Made by a program: the position numbers and the translations under genes. Under the pieces are notes generated by a model. That model was not told the DNA's origin and did not search any database. It saw only the letters and a program-made list of their open reading frames with translations. A stretch of DNA of 64,000 nt from Desulfosporosinus fructosivorans (GTDB taxonomy: Bacteria; Bacillota; Desulfitobacteriia; Desulfitobacteriales; Desulfitobacteriaceae), in contig NZ_SPQQ01000004.1 in NCBI RefSeq assembly GCF_004766045.1, positions 1 to 64,000 on the forward strand, given 5' to 3'. Below, piece after piece: positions 9,061 to 16,904 of this stretch (within the stretch, counting starts at the first letter, position 1; every line of letters begins with the position of its first letter).

Positions 9061-9115
9061 CCTGTATATACAGGTCTTATAAATGTATTTTACCAATATT
9101 CAATTACTTTGTCAA
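9061..9115 (-). promoter_or_regulatory. Sigma-A promoter and operator of the MT II unit
   Basis: TTGACA (9110-9115) and TAAAAT (9087-9092) with a 17-base spacer on the minus strand, followed by the perfect palindrome CCTGTATATACAGG (9061-9074) just after the expected start point. Same layout as at fhs and three other units here. Probably repressed by the GntR protein encoded at 11.3-12.0 kb (inference). Confidence 0.82.
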
Positions 9116-9294
9116 ATGTTCTTTTTCACAATTCATTCTATTTTGGTTGATTCAATTTTTTCGAAAAAGAAACTTGATAGCCTATTCAGAAGATTAGTCC
9201 TGTTCAAACCTTTGGACGTCGGCGTTAGACTAAGTTGAATTTTTTGTTTCAGTAGTACATACCGGTCAATATACCTTTAAATTAGGATACGCAG
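9116..9294. other. Gene-free stretch between two minus-strand units
   Basis: Upstream DNA of the MT II promoter. I see no gene and no repeat in it beyond the flanking promoter and terminator. Confidence 0.4.
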
Positions 9295-9333
9295 AAAAGA
9301 AGCAAAGAACTTTATCAGTCCAGTGCTTCTTTT
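9295..9333 (-). terminator. Terminator after the first corrinoid activator gene
   Basis: Ten-base perfect arms AAAAGAAGCA / TGCTTCTTTT around a 19-base loop, 29 bases after the stop of the activator gene. The A/T ends make it usable in both directions. It separates this unit from the next promoter. Confidence 0.8.
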
Positions 9334-9361
9334 GTAATCACGTGTATTTTTTTGTTAGTGA

Positions 9362-11212
9362 TTATTTAATGTTAAAGTATGTGGATTCGCCAAAAATATT
9401 ATTGAATCTAGGGTAACTACCCAATTCAACAAATTTAACACCTTCTGCAATAATCTTTGCCCTACGGAATTCACTTGAAGAAAGCAACGCCAGCTTAGCG
9501 CCAGTGCCCGCTGCATTGCCAATCATCTTAATTTTACTTTCCAGTTCAGGAGGAATCAATCCTATGACACAAGCACTGTGCGGGTTCAAGTAGTTTCCAA
9601 AGGCTCCAGCCAAGAGGACTTCTTTAATGTCTTGTACTTGGATACCATAGGTCTCCATCAGAACTCTGACTCCTGCCGCTATGGCTCCTTTGGCCATCTG
9701 AAGTTCCCGGATATCACTCTGCGTAATCATAATTGGTCTGCCGTTACCAGTTAGACTTGCTTCAGCAAGCAGAAATGCCCCTTGCCCCTCATACTGTATG
9801 AGGTTTTGTTTAAACCTTTGGGCCGCAGGATTTGTTAATTGATCGAACGCTAAGATTTTCCCTCTCTTATTGAGGATACCAAGTTCCAGCAATCCTGCGA
9901 CTGCGTCAAGTAAAGCAGAACCGCACACTCCTAGCGGTTTTCCTTCCCCTATTACCGAATACTCCAGCTTGTCCCGATAGTAAACATGGTCAATCGCCCC
10001 TACGGCCCCCCTCATCCCACCACTGATTTGGGCCCCCTCAAAAGCTGGGCCTGCGGCGGCTGAACAGGCAAAGATCTTTTCTCTTGAACCAAGCGCAATT
10101 TCTCCATTAGTACCAATATCAATGACAAGCTTAATATCTTCACTCCGCTCCAACTCAGTGGCCAGTAGAACTGCTACCGTGTCGGCTCCCACAAAACCAG
10201 CAATATTGGGCAGTATAAACACTTTCCCAGCCTGATTGATGCTAATCTTGAGTTCGGAAGCATTTAATACCAAAGGCTCACTGAGGACAGGAACATACGG
10301 GGATACTGCAATACTCTGAGGATTTATACCTAGAAAAATATGATGCATGCAAGTGTTCGCTGCGATAGAAATCCCATAGATCTGATCCCTAGTTACAGAA
10401 GCTTTTTGTACCGCTTCTGTAACTAGTTCATTAATGGCCTCGACCACAGCACCCTGCAGTTTAATTAGACCATTTTCTTCATGGCTAGCAAAGTTGAGCC
10501 GGGAAATTACATCCGCCCCATAGGCTGTTTGGGGATTAAGTGTAGAAACCACACTTAACTCTTTACCTGTATAGAGATCGAGCAAATAACCTACAATGGT
10601 GGTAGTTCCAATATCGAAGGCCATTCCGAGCATTGTCTTGGTAGTGTCCTGCTGTTCCATTCCTGATATTTCATTTCTATATATAACTGCAGTAATCTGG
10701 TTATTCGCGCTTCTCATGACATCTGGCATCTGCCGTAAAATGGAGATTGTTGACTCTAATTCACTATCCTTATACCCTTGTTGAACTATACTTTCCTTCA
10801 AGCGACGCCAATGAGAACTATGATTCTCACGCGAAGGCTTGGCAACTTCAATGAATATTTTGTGGAGGTGCGGATCAATTTCGAAAACCCTTTCATCAGA
10901 TGTTATTAAGATGTTGTGTTTAAGCTCTTTTCGGTTAGGAAGCTCCACTGTCATATCGTTACTTACTCTAGTCAGACAAGCTAAGCGAATACCCTCGTCT
11001 AATTCCTTAGCCTGTAACATTTCTTGTTCCCTGGTTACTGGTGTCGTCAAGCCCTTTGTGATTTTGACCCGGCACTTTCCGCAGGTTCCTCTACCGCCGC
11101 ACAAAAAATCAAACTCTAAGCCTGCATCGTTCATGGCTTCCTTTAATGTGCTTCCGTCCGTCGCTTCTACTAATATATCACCCGGTTGGAAAAATACTTT
11201 ATGCTTGTTCAA
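9362..11212 (-). CDS. Reductive activator of corrinoid proteins (RACE), copy 1
   Basis: Restores the corrinoid cofactor from inactive Co(II) to Co(I) using ATP and reducing equivalents (family knowledge: DUF4445 / RACE proteins). The N-terminal 2Fe-2S domain has Cys38, Cys44, Cys47 (in LCGGRGTCGKC) and Cys79. The C-terminal ASKHA ATPase part shows FDIGTTTIVGYLLD, VIDIGTNGEIALG and LLAGAFGNYL. The length of 616 fits the family. I chose the TTG start at 11212 because GGTGGAGGG lies six bases before it and the ferredoxin fold begins there; a GTG at 11266 overlapping the regulator gene is the alternative. Confidence 0.93.
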   Translation of the reverse strand: MNKHKVFFQPGDILVEATDGSTLKEAMNDAGLEFDFLCGGRGTCGKCRVKITKGLTTPVTREQEMLQAKELDEGIRLACLTRVSNDMTVELPNRKELKHNILITSDERVFEIDPHLHKIFIEVAKPSRENHSSHWRRLKESIVQQGYKDSELESTISILRQMPDVMRSANNQITAVIYRNEISGMEQQDTTKTMLGMAFDIGTTTIVGYLLDLYTGKELSVVSTLNPQTAYGADVISRLNFASHEENGLIKLQGAVVEAINELVTEAVQKASVTRDQIYGISIAANTCMHHIFLGINPQSIAVSPYVPVLSEPLVLNASELKISINQAGKVFILPNIAGFVGADTVAVLLATELERSEDIKLVIDIGTNGEIALGSREKIFACSAAAGPAFEGAQISGGMRGAVGAIDHVYYRDKLEYSVIGEGKPLGVCGSALLDAVAGLLELGILNKRGKILAFDQLTNPAAQRFKQNLIQYEGQGAFLLAEASLTGNGRPIMITQSDIRELQMAKGAIAAGVRVLMETYGIQVQDIKEVLLAGAFGNYLNPHSACVIGLIPPELESKIKMIGNAAGTGAKLALLSSSEFRRAKIIAEGVKFVELGSYPRFNNIFGESTYFNIK

Positions 11213-11258
11213 GACGATCCCTCCACCTTGTGTCATTTCTCTCGCATTGGACTTAGGA

Positions 11259-11957
11259 TTAATCACTACTACCCTGCAGTTTTATATAGTCTCCTCGATA
11301 ACTAGTTACACCTATGCCAATTGGCTTGTTTTCGTTGTTATAAAGTTTCTGCTCAACAACCAATAAAGCATGTTCATCATAAATATTGAGATATCGTTTA
11401 ATCTCTTCGTTTGGTATTTGAGCACTAATACTGATTTTTCTTTTCAATGCAAAGGTAGGCATACTATTCGATACCATTTCCTGAAATGTTGCCTGTTCAA
11501 TTTCCTTTTCAACAATAGGCATGCCTTTACTATAAAGCAAATACTTAACATCATAAGCCACCGGGATTCCATCAGTATAAAACACTCTGCGAATCATAAT
11601 AACATGCTTGCTTCTTGTAATTCGCAACTCATCCGCTAACTTTTCATCCGGCATAATGATCGTTACTTCCAACAGTCTTGCATTATCAACACTGTTAATA
11701 GGGTTATTCATCTCATCGTAATGTAACGTGTATTTGTTGACTTCCGGTTTTTGGACGTAGCTCCCTTTGCCAGGAACAGAATAGATGTATCCCTCGTTTG
11801 CCAATATGGCCAGACCTTTTCTGACCGTCATTCGGCTAACACCATATTCTTTGCAAAGTGCGGTTTCAGGTGGAACGGTATCTCCTGGTTTTAACTCGGC
11901 ACTGTTGACCTTCCTTTTTATATCCTCAACTATTTTAATGTATACCGGATCAGCCAT
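11259..11957 (-). CDS. GntR family regulator with UTRA domain, copy 1
   Basis: A 232-residue HutC-subfamily repressor. Residues 1-70 are a winged helix (SRMTVRKGLAILANEG and the wing PGKGSYVQKP); residues 85-232 are the UTRA ligand-binding domain. It overlaps the upstream corrinoid gene by 8 bases and is followed at once by the activator gene, so it is autoregulated with its targets. HutC-type proteins bind GT-TA-AC palindromes; TGTATATAC-type sites occur at its own promoter, the MT II promoter and fhs. The effector is probably the methylated substrate or a product (inference). Confidence 0.92.
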   Translation of the reverse strand: MADPVYIKIVEDIKRKVNSAELKPGDTVPPETALCKEYGVSRMTVRKGLAILANEGYIYSVPGKGSYVQKPEVNKYTLHYDEMNNPINSVDNARLLEVTIIMPDEKLADELRITRSKHVIMIRRVFYTDGIPVAYDVKYLLYSKGMPIVEKEIEQATFQEMVSNSMPTFALKRKISISAQIPNEEIKRYLNIYDEHALLVVEQKLYNNENKPIGIGVTSYRGDYIKLQGSSD

Positions 11958-12630
11958 TACCTTCTACTCCTCGCCCATTAGCGGTCTTCATCCATTCCCA
12001 ACACAATTTAGCCCCTACCGAAGCATCAGTGGCGAAAAAATCTGCGCCAATAAACCTGAATGCATCTTGTGTCAGATGATTAGCACCTATGATAATCTTA
12101 ACGCTATCCCTAAGGTGTGCTTCTATCAAAGAATTAACGACTTCTCTCATTTCATCCACAGTACTTGTTAATACACCACTAAGCGCCACAATATCTGGAT
12201 TATGTTTCACGACATTTTTCACAAAGAGTTCTCGCTCGACATCTACTCCAAGATCAATAACATCAAATCCGTATGCTTCTAGCATATACTTAAAGATATC
12301 TTTTCCAATGTCATGTATATCTCCGTGTACAGTCCCGATAACAACTTTGCCAGTTTTTTTATTATGCGTCCCATGGAAAAAATCAGTCATTTCTTCTAAT
12401 TCTAATATTTGTCTGAAAATCAATCCAGCCATAATCAAATCTGCGATATAATAGTCTCTACGATCATAAAGTTTCCCTACCATCTTCATCCCTTCATTCA
12501 TAATATCGAGTAGATATATAGGGTCAATCCCTCGATTTAGAGCTTCCTTGGCCAATTTTATTGAATTCTCTTCATCTAATAGCTCTACGTATCTGAGTAA
12601 CAATTCCTTAATTTCGCTTAAGTCTCTCAT
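11950..12630 (-). CDS. Corrinoid protein of methyltransferase system (copy A)
   Basis: A 226-residue methyl carrier with helical cap and B12 domain; GDIHDIGKD carries the cobalt ligand His106, and SGVLTSTVD and IIGANHL follow. The start at MRDLSEIKE has TGGAGG in front; the in-frame ATG at 12651 has none. First gene of a three-gene unit with a GntR regulator and an activator, but without its own methyltransferases, so it may serve as carrier for a methyltransferase encoded elsewhere or as the sensor partner of the activator. Confidence 0.93.
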   Translation of the reverse strand: MRDLSEIKELLLRYVELLDEENSIKLAKEALNRGIDPIYLLDIMNEGMKMVGKLYDRRDYYIADLIMAGLIFRQILELEEMTDFFHGTHNKKTGKVVIGTVHGDIHDIGKDIFKYMLEAYGFDVIDLGVDVERELFVKNVVKHNPDIVALSGVLTSTVDEMREVVNSLIEAHLRDSVKIIIGANHLTQDAFRFIGADFFATDASVGAKLCWEWMKTANGRGVEGNG

Positions 12631-12693
12631 TTTTTGCCTCCACCAAACCATATTAGGGTTATGCTGGCTTAAATATTGCTTGTAATTGAACGT

Positions 12694-12756
12694 TATATAT
12701 ACAAGTATACAAGAATAGTCACATTAAATATTATATTCTTAATTTTGTTTTGTCAA
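12694..12756 (-). promoter_or_regulatory. Sigma-A promoter and operator of corrinoid-GntR-RACE unit
   Basis: TTGACA (12751-12756) and TAATAT (12728-12733), spacer 17. Downstream lies a double site, CTTGTATA repeated directly and continuing into TATATAAC (12694-12712). This fits autoregulation by the GntR protein of the same unit. Confidence 0.78.
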
Positions 12757-12814
12757 ATGTATAATAATAGTACCTATAATTTGATCTTAGTAAATGAGTT
12801 CACTAAGATTGAAC

Positions 12815-12852
12815 AAAACCCACTGGATGCACTATGGTATCCAGTGGGTTTT
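12815..12852 (-). terminator. Perfect terminator after the activation-protein gene
   Basis: Arms AAAACCCACTGGAT and complement, 14 bases perfect, loop of 10, ending in TTTT in both directions. It starts two bases after the stop codon of the MetH-activation-like gene and closes the seven-gene unit. Confidence 0.93.
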
Positions 12853-12854
12853 GC

Positions 12855-13553
12855 CTACACTACCTGACTCATCGGACAAGTTGTTTGCAAGTTGCAGAAA
12901 TTACAATGGGTCTTCCCCTTAGACTCAGGGAGATCATGGCCCACTCCCATCACCATCGCAACTGACTTTCGCGGTATGATCAGGTTCGAGTCGTTTAGGT
13001 GAATACCGATCCGTTTTGCTCTCAGAAAATGAAAGATAACCTGCATGTCTTCCAGCCCTTTCCAATAAGAATGACCTGGACCCATCGGAAAGGTTGTTTT
13101 CAGGCCTTCACGATGATACTCTTCTTCGACCCGACTCATCGCGATTGTAGCAGTTTTGGCGACATAGCTTGTCGCACAGGCATCTAATGCGTAAGCTTCG
13201 GACATTTTCCCTGCTTCCTTATACTCTGTCAATCGGTCTTCAATGGCTGTACCGATGGTTGTCGAGATTAGGAGCATTTTTTCTGCTGTTCCGGCCACCT
13301 TGGGAAGAAGATTACTGGAAAACTTAAATCCATCCTCTAGAAGCAACTCACCAACCCCTGTTCCAGTCACATCAACCTCGACCCAAATTGCAATTGGACG
13401 TACTAAACTTGAGGCTTCCTCAATAATTTGGTTGTGTAATTTCACGGTTCTAGGATGCGGAGGACGTCGACTATAATCAGCCCCTTCTGCTTTAAACACT
13501 TCGTCCAACGTAATCTCAGGTATTGGGATCTCCCAGATTTCTGGTTCTCTCAT
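12855..13553 (-). CDS. MetH activation domain-like protein
   Basis: A 232-residue protein resembling the cobalamin-dependent methionine synthase activation (AdoMet-binding) domain: ISTTIGTAIEDRL, ALDACATSYVAKTA, PMGPGHSYWKG and IIPRKSVAMVMGV. It ends with a cysteine cluster, CNFCNLQTTCP, not part of MetH itself, which may hold an Fe-S centre. Such stand-alone proteins occur with corrinoid methyltransferases and may reactivate oxidised corrinoid in a different way from RACE proteins (inference). Last gene of the unit that starts with RACE copy 2. Confidence 0.8.
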   Translation of the reverse strand: MREPEIWEIPIPEITLDEVFKAEGADYSRRPPHPRTVKLHNQIIEEASSLVRPIAIWVEVDVTGTGVGELLLEDGFKFSSNLLPKVAGTAEKMLLISTTIGTAIEDRLTEYKEAGKMSEAYALDACATSYVAKTATIAMSRVEEEYHREGLKTTFPMGPGHSYWKGLEDMQVIFHFLRAKRIGIHLNDSNLIIPRKSVAMVMGVGHDLPESKGKTHCNFCNLQTTCPMSQVV

Positions 13554-13643
13554 ATTCTTCCCCCATTTACACCCTCTATTAATAATAAAACTTGGTCTTT
13601 TCCAGCTCGAACATTGTATATTTCACTGATTGACCTTTGCTTT

Positions 13644-14111
13644 TCAACCTTTGCCTAGAATAACTGGAAACAAGCAAGCACTATTAACCTCAGAAAATAT
13701 CCCCTTTAAACAGGCCTGAAGCCTCTCCCGGGCCTCTTCTCCTAAAACTTCCTTCGCCGGCCCAAAAATAATCGCAGTCACACTCAGGTTAATCCTGTCA
13801 GTAGACCATTTACTCCACCCCTGTGAGTGCTTAATATTAATGTTCTTACCGGTTGATGACAACCATAAATTCTCCTGACCATCCACAAATAGTTTGATAT
13901 GGCCCACCAAATAAGCATTCCCTTTTGCCCAATCTCTAATTTCTTCGACCCAGCGAGTGAAGGCTTGTTGGATTTTCTCAGAGCTCACCATTTCAAGAGA
14001 TAACAATTGATGTGTTTCAGAAAAAATGGCTGGCTCAGGTTGATTATTCAAGATCTCAAGTGACGGTTGATGTGAGTGCACCGAAATGTGTTCGAGCTTT
14101 GGTTCATTCAA
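13644..14111 (-). CDS. Unknown protein encoded with CobW-like GTPase
   Basis: A 155-residue protein overlapping the CobW-like gene by 8 bases, so translationally coupled. It has a His-rich N-terminal part (HISVHSHQPS) and a C-terminal half (GHIKLFVDGQ, SVTAIIFGP) that resembles the C-terminal domain of CobW/G3E GTPases. It may be that domain split into a separate gene: the GTPase next to it is only 211 residues, against 300-400 for complete CobW proteins. The histidines could bind a metal. No firm family. Confidence 0.6.
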   Translation of the reverse strand: MNEPKLEHISVHSHQPSLEILNNQPEPAIFSETHQLLSLEMVSSEKIQQAFTRWVEEIRDWAKGNAYLVGHIKLFVDGQENLWLSSTGKNINIKHSQGWSKWSTDRINLSVTAIIFGPAKEVLGEEARERLQACLKGIFSEVNSACLFPVILGKG

Positions 14112-14739
14112 TTACGCTCACCGCCTCACTCCAGATTTGCGGATCAACCTCCAGCTGCGCAGAGATTGCGTAGAAAAGCGCTGAAGGATTTATCCCCCTA
14201 ACCCGGTCTTCGACAATACTAACCTGCTCAGGTTCAAGACAATCAATCTTGTTCAAAAGAATAACCTCTGCTTTAGAAATTTGCCCTTCTATTAAACCCG
14301 GCATGACCGTAGAAAGTTCATCCCATCGTTCGGCATCAGCCACTACAATGGTTTTGATACTGTCAATCCCCTTACCGTATTTAATAATCGTATCCACAAT
14401 TTTTTCTGGAAATGCCATGCCTGTTGTCTCGATGATCACCCATTTCGGGGACAGTTCCTCTTGGATTTCATTGAGACAAATAGTCAGTTCCGCATTCAGC
14501 GTACAGCAAATACACCCAGCGAAAAGATCCCGGACATTCAGTCCTTCTGCTCGGAGTATCTTATCATCAATGCCCGTTTCGCCCACTTCATTTTCAATAA
14601 TTACCAAGGATGGCTTTTCACGCTCTGTCGGCCGTTTCGGAAATCCTTCTTCCATAATTTTCACTAAGTATCTCGCGACCTGCAAGATTACCGAAGTTTT
14701 GCCGGAACCCAAGAACCCGCCGAACAATAAAACATTCAT
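14104..14739 (-). CDS. CobW/G3E-type P-loop GTPase, short
   Basis: A 211-residue metal-chaperone-like GTPase. Walker A is GFLGSGKT (8-15), the metal-binding CxCC motif is in GCICCTL, Walker B region is VIIETTGM and the guanine-recognition motif is NKID. G3E proteins insert or deliver metals or cofactors, for example cobalt in B12 synthesis or nickel and zinc (family knowledge). Here it sits between DUF1638 and the MetH-activation-like gene, so it may load zinc or corrinoid into methyltransferase parts (inference). The usual C-terminal domain is missing and may be supplied by the next gene. Confidence 0.87.
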   Translation of the reverse strand: MNVLLFGGFLGSGKTSVILQVARYLVKIMEEGFPKRPTEREKPSLVIIENEVGETGIDDKILRAEGLNVRDLFAGCICCTLNAELTICLNEIQEELSPKWVIIETTGMAFPEKIVDTIIKYGKGIDSIKTIVVADAERWDELSTVMPGLIEGQISKAEVILLNKIDCLEPEQVSIVEDRVRGINPSALFYAISAQLEVDPQIWSEAVSVIE

Positions 14740-14752
14740 GACTTTTAACTCC

Positions 14753-15460
14753 TTATAAGTTCAAAACACATAACCTTGGTGTGTCACTCTGCTCTTCCAG
14801 GTTAATCATGATCATATGCTCTAACGTCACTTTTTCACCCGCTTGAATTATGGCAAACTCTGCATCCCATGGGCCCAAAAGCAGCTTCTTCAATAACCTT
14901 GATGAACCTTCGATTTCCTCGTGACTCAACCCTAAAACATCTGCAAACCATTTTGTTTTTTTCAGAACACCCGCAGATTGATAAGCTTGAGTGTTAATCA
15001 CCATCAAACGATGATAATTATTAAGCATCATTTTCATAACCTTGAGAGCTTTTTCCTTGCCATACCTTACAACACAGCGTTCATATTCGGATACTAGATT
15101 CTGTTCGTTTTCTAACCACCCTTTGGTTAGAAAATAAGTCCCAATTTCATTGTCCATGGTCTGTCTGCGTTCATAGGAACCTAAAAGAAGTGAGATACAG
15201 TCATCCACCCTCGGAATGATCAATTGGGCTCGTGACGATCTTATGTCTAATAAGCTATTGCCGCAGTAACCAAAGGCCAGTAAAATAGTTTCCACATTTT
15301 CGATTTTATCGATTTCTTGCTGGATCTTTTGGCCGAGTCGGTCAGGAAAATTATGCAACCCAGATTCAATCCAAAGCACAGGATAAGGAACTCTCGTTTC
15401 AGCGATTGCCAAATTCACTTCATCCCTAATCGTTTGACATGCTACGATGATTGTGCCCAA
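14753..15460 (-). CDS. DUF1638 family protein
   Basis: A 235-residue protein with the DUF1638 landmarks ACQTIRDEV, WIESGLHNFP, LLAFGYCGNSL and IPRVDDCISLLLGS; Cys, His and Asp residues in these could hold a metal. The start is TTG with GGAAGG upstream. DUF1638 genes recur next to corrinoid methyltransferase genes in anaerobes, and the role is not settled as far as I know. The position between corrinoid protein and CobW-like GTPase suggests corrinoid or methyl handling. Confidence 0.85.
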   Translation of the reverse strand: MGTIIVACQTIRDEVNLAIAETRVPYPVLWIESGLHNFPDRLGQKIQQEIDKIENVETILLAFGYCGNSLLDIRSSRAQLIIPRVDDCISLLLGSYERRQTMDNEIGTYFLTKGWLENEQNLVSEYERCVVRYGKEKALKVMKMMLNNYHRLMVINTQAYQSAGVLKKTKWFADVLGLSHEEIEGSSRLLKKLLLGPWDAEFAIIQAGEKVTLEHMIMINLEEQSDTPRLCVLNL

Positions 15461-15481
15461 CTCAGTTAATTCCTTCCTTCC

Positions 15482-16168
15482 TCACAAACAGGCAATCATT
15501 TGCTTGCCGCTCTGCTCGTTCATGATCCGAATACAGAGATCCGTGCCCTTGCCACAATCCGTAACCCAATAATCAGCACCCGTATAATTTTTGACAGCTT
15601 CGTTTACTAATCCACCAATTACAACAGAAACCTTCGACCGAAGCCCTTCCTTTTCTAATAAGTCCACCGTCTTTTTCATGGAATCATAGGCGGTTGTAAT
15701 TAATCCCGAAAGACAAAGCACCTTGCTTCCTGTTTCCTTAATAGCTTCAATAAAAGCGACTTCTGGAACGTCAACCCCCAAATCATACACTTGACAGCCT
15801 TTACTTTTCAGAACTGAAATCATAATATTTTTACCAATATCATGAATGTCCCCTCCGACAGTACCGAAAATAATCGGAGGGAAAATAGAAACGGGCTCAA
15901 TGTTTGTGGACTTTAAGACTAAATTAATGACTTCCGTAAAAATATCGGCTCCCACCATTAAATCACAGAGAAAATACACGCCTTCATCATAGAGTATGCC
16001 GACCTTTTCCATGCCGGCTCTTGCTTCTTCGATCATTTCCAGTGAATCCACGCCTTGTTCGAGCCCTAGTCTGACTAGGTTGAGAACCGTGTCTTCATCC
16101 AGCTTTCCCATAGCATGTGTCAGAAATCTTCGTGCTTTGAATACCTCAACATTATTTTTAATCCCCAT
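15482..16168 (-). CDS. Corrinoid protein of methyltransferase system (copy C)
   Basis: A 228-residue methyl carrier; GDIHDIGKN holds the cobalt ligand His109, SGLITTAYD and VIGGLVN follow. It differs from the other copies by a C-terminal extension with Cys residues (VTDCGKGTDLC, ACL at the end). It follows the second GntR gene by four bases. Again no methyltransferase lies in the same unit. Confidence 0.93.
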   Translation of the reverse strand: MGIKNNVEVFKARRFLTHAMGKLDEDTVLNLVRLGLEQGVDSLEMIEEARAGMEKVGILYDEGVYFLCDLMVGADIFTEVINLVLKSTNIEPVSIFPPIIFGTVGGDIHDIGKNIMISVLKSKGCQVYDLGVDVPEVAFIEAIKETGSKVLCLSGLITTAYDSMKKTVDLLEKEGLRSKVSVVIGGLVNEAVKNYTGADYWVTDCGKGTDLCIRIMNEQSGKQMIACL

Positions 16169-16172
16169 CTAA

Positions 16173-16904
16173 TCACACCTTTGCAGAGTATGGATAAGAG
16201 ACGCCACTTAATTCGAAGGATTCTCCTCGGTAAATTGTTTTAGAAAAGCCTAAGGTCGTACCGTCCTTTGCGTAAAAGGCCCTATAAACGCATAACGCAG
16301 GGTGTCCCGCAACAGTCTTAAGCAACTCCGCTTCTTCAGCTGACAAGGGTGTTGCAGAAATCCTCATCTCAATTTTATGAATGGTTATATTTGTATGTTT
16401 CGCGACTATTGCAGGAAAGTCCGCATACTCAATTTCATTTTCCAGCATTGGCTGGCCCTTGATATAAGGCAGATACTTCATATCAATACCTACTGGACCA
16501 TTATCGCCATGAATTAATCGCCTAATCCTAAAGACTTTGGTCCCTTTGAAAACACCAAGCTTGCTAGCAGTTATATCATCGGCGCTAATTCGTTTCACTT
16601 CTAACAGTTGATAGTTGAGTTTGTGCTCCTCAAGAGAGTCTTTCTCCTGAAAAGTTAAAGTCACCTGATTCAGCTTAGGTTTGGCCACAAAATTACCGAT
16701 CCCTCTTACGGTCTCAATCAACCCAGCTTCCAATAAGATAGCCAAGCCTCGTCGAACGGTTACCCTACTGATACCGTAGTCGCCGACCAGTTGGGATTCT
16801 GAGGGCACTGCATCACCTGGCTTTAATTCCCCGGATTCTATCTGCTGTTTCAAATCATCAGCCAGTTGATAATAGACCGGCATAAAATCTCTATTCGTCT
16901 TCAT
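16173..16904 (-). CDS. GntR family regulator with UTRA domain, copy 2
   Basis: A 243-residue HutC-type repressor, paralogous to copy 1: winged helix with SRVTVRRGLAILLEAG and GIGNFVAKP, then UTRA domain. Its ATG overlaps the activator stop (TAATG). The operators near its own unit and near the second MT II gene contain GTGTA-AC forms (GTGTATACGAGT, GTGTACACTAGT) somewhat different from those of copy 1, which suggests separate specificity for each regulator (inference). Confidence 0.92.
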   Translation of the reverse strand: MKTNRDFMPVYYQLADDLKQQIESGELKPGDAVPSESQLVGDYGISRVTVRRGLAILLEAGLIETVRGIGNFVAKPKLNQVTLTFQEKDSLEEHKLNYQLLEVKRISADDITASKLGVFKGTKVFRIRRLIHGDNGPVGIDMKYLPYIKGQPMLENEIEYADFPAIVAKHTNITIHKIEMRISATPLSAEEAELLKTVAGHPALCVYRAFYAKDGTTLGFSKTIYRGESFELSGVSYPYSAKV

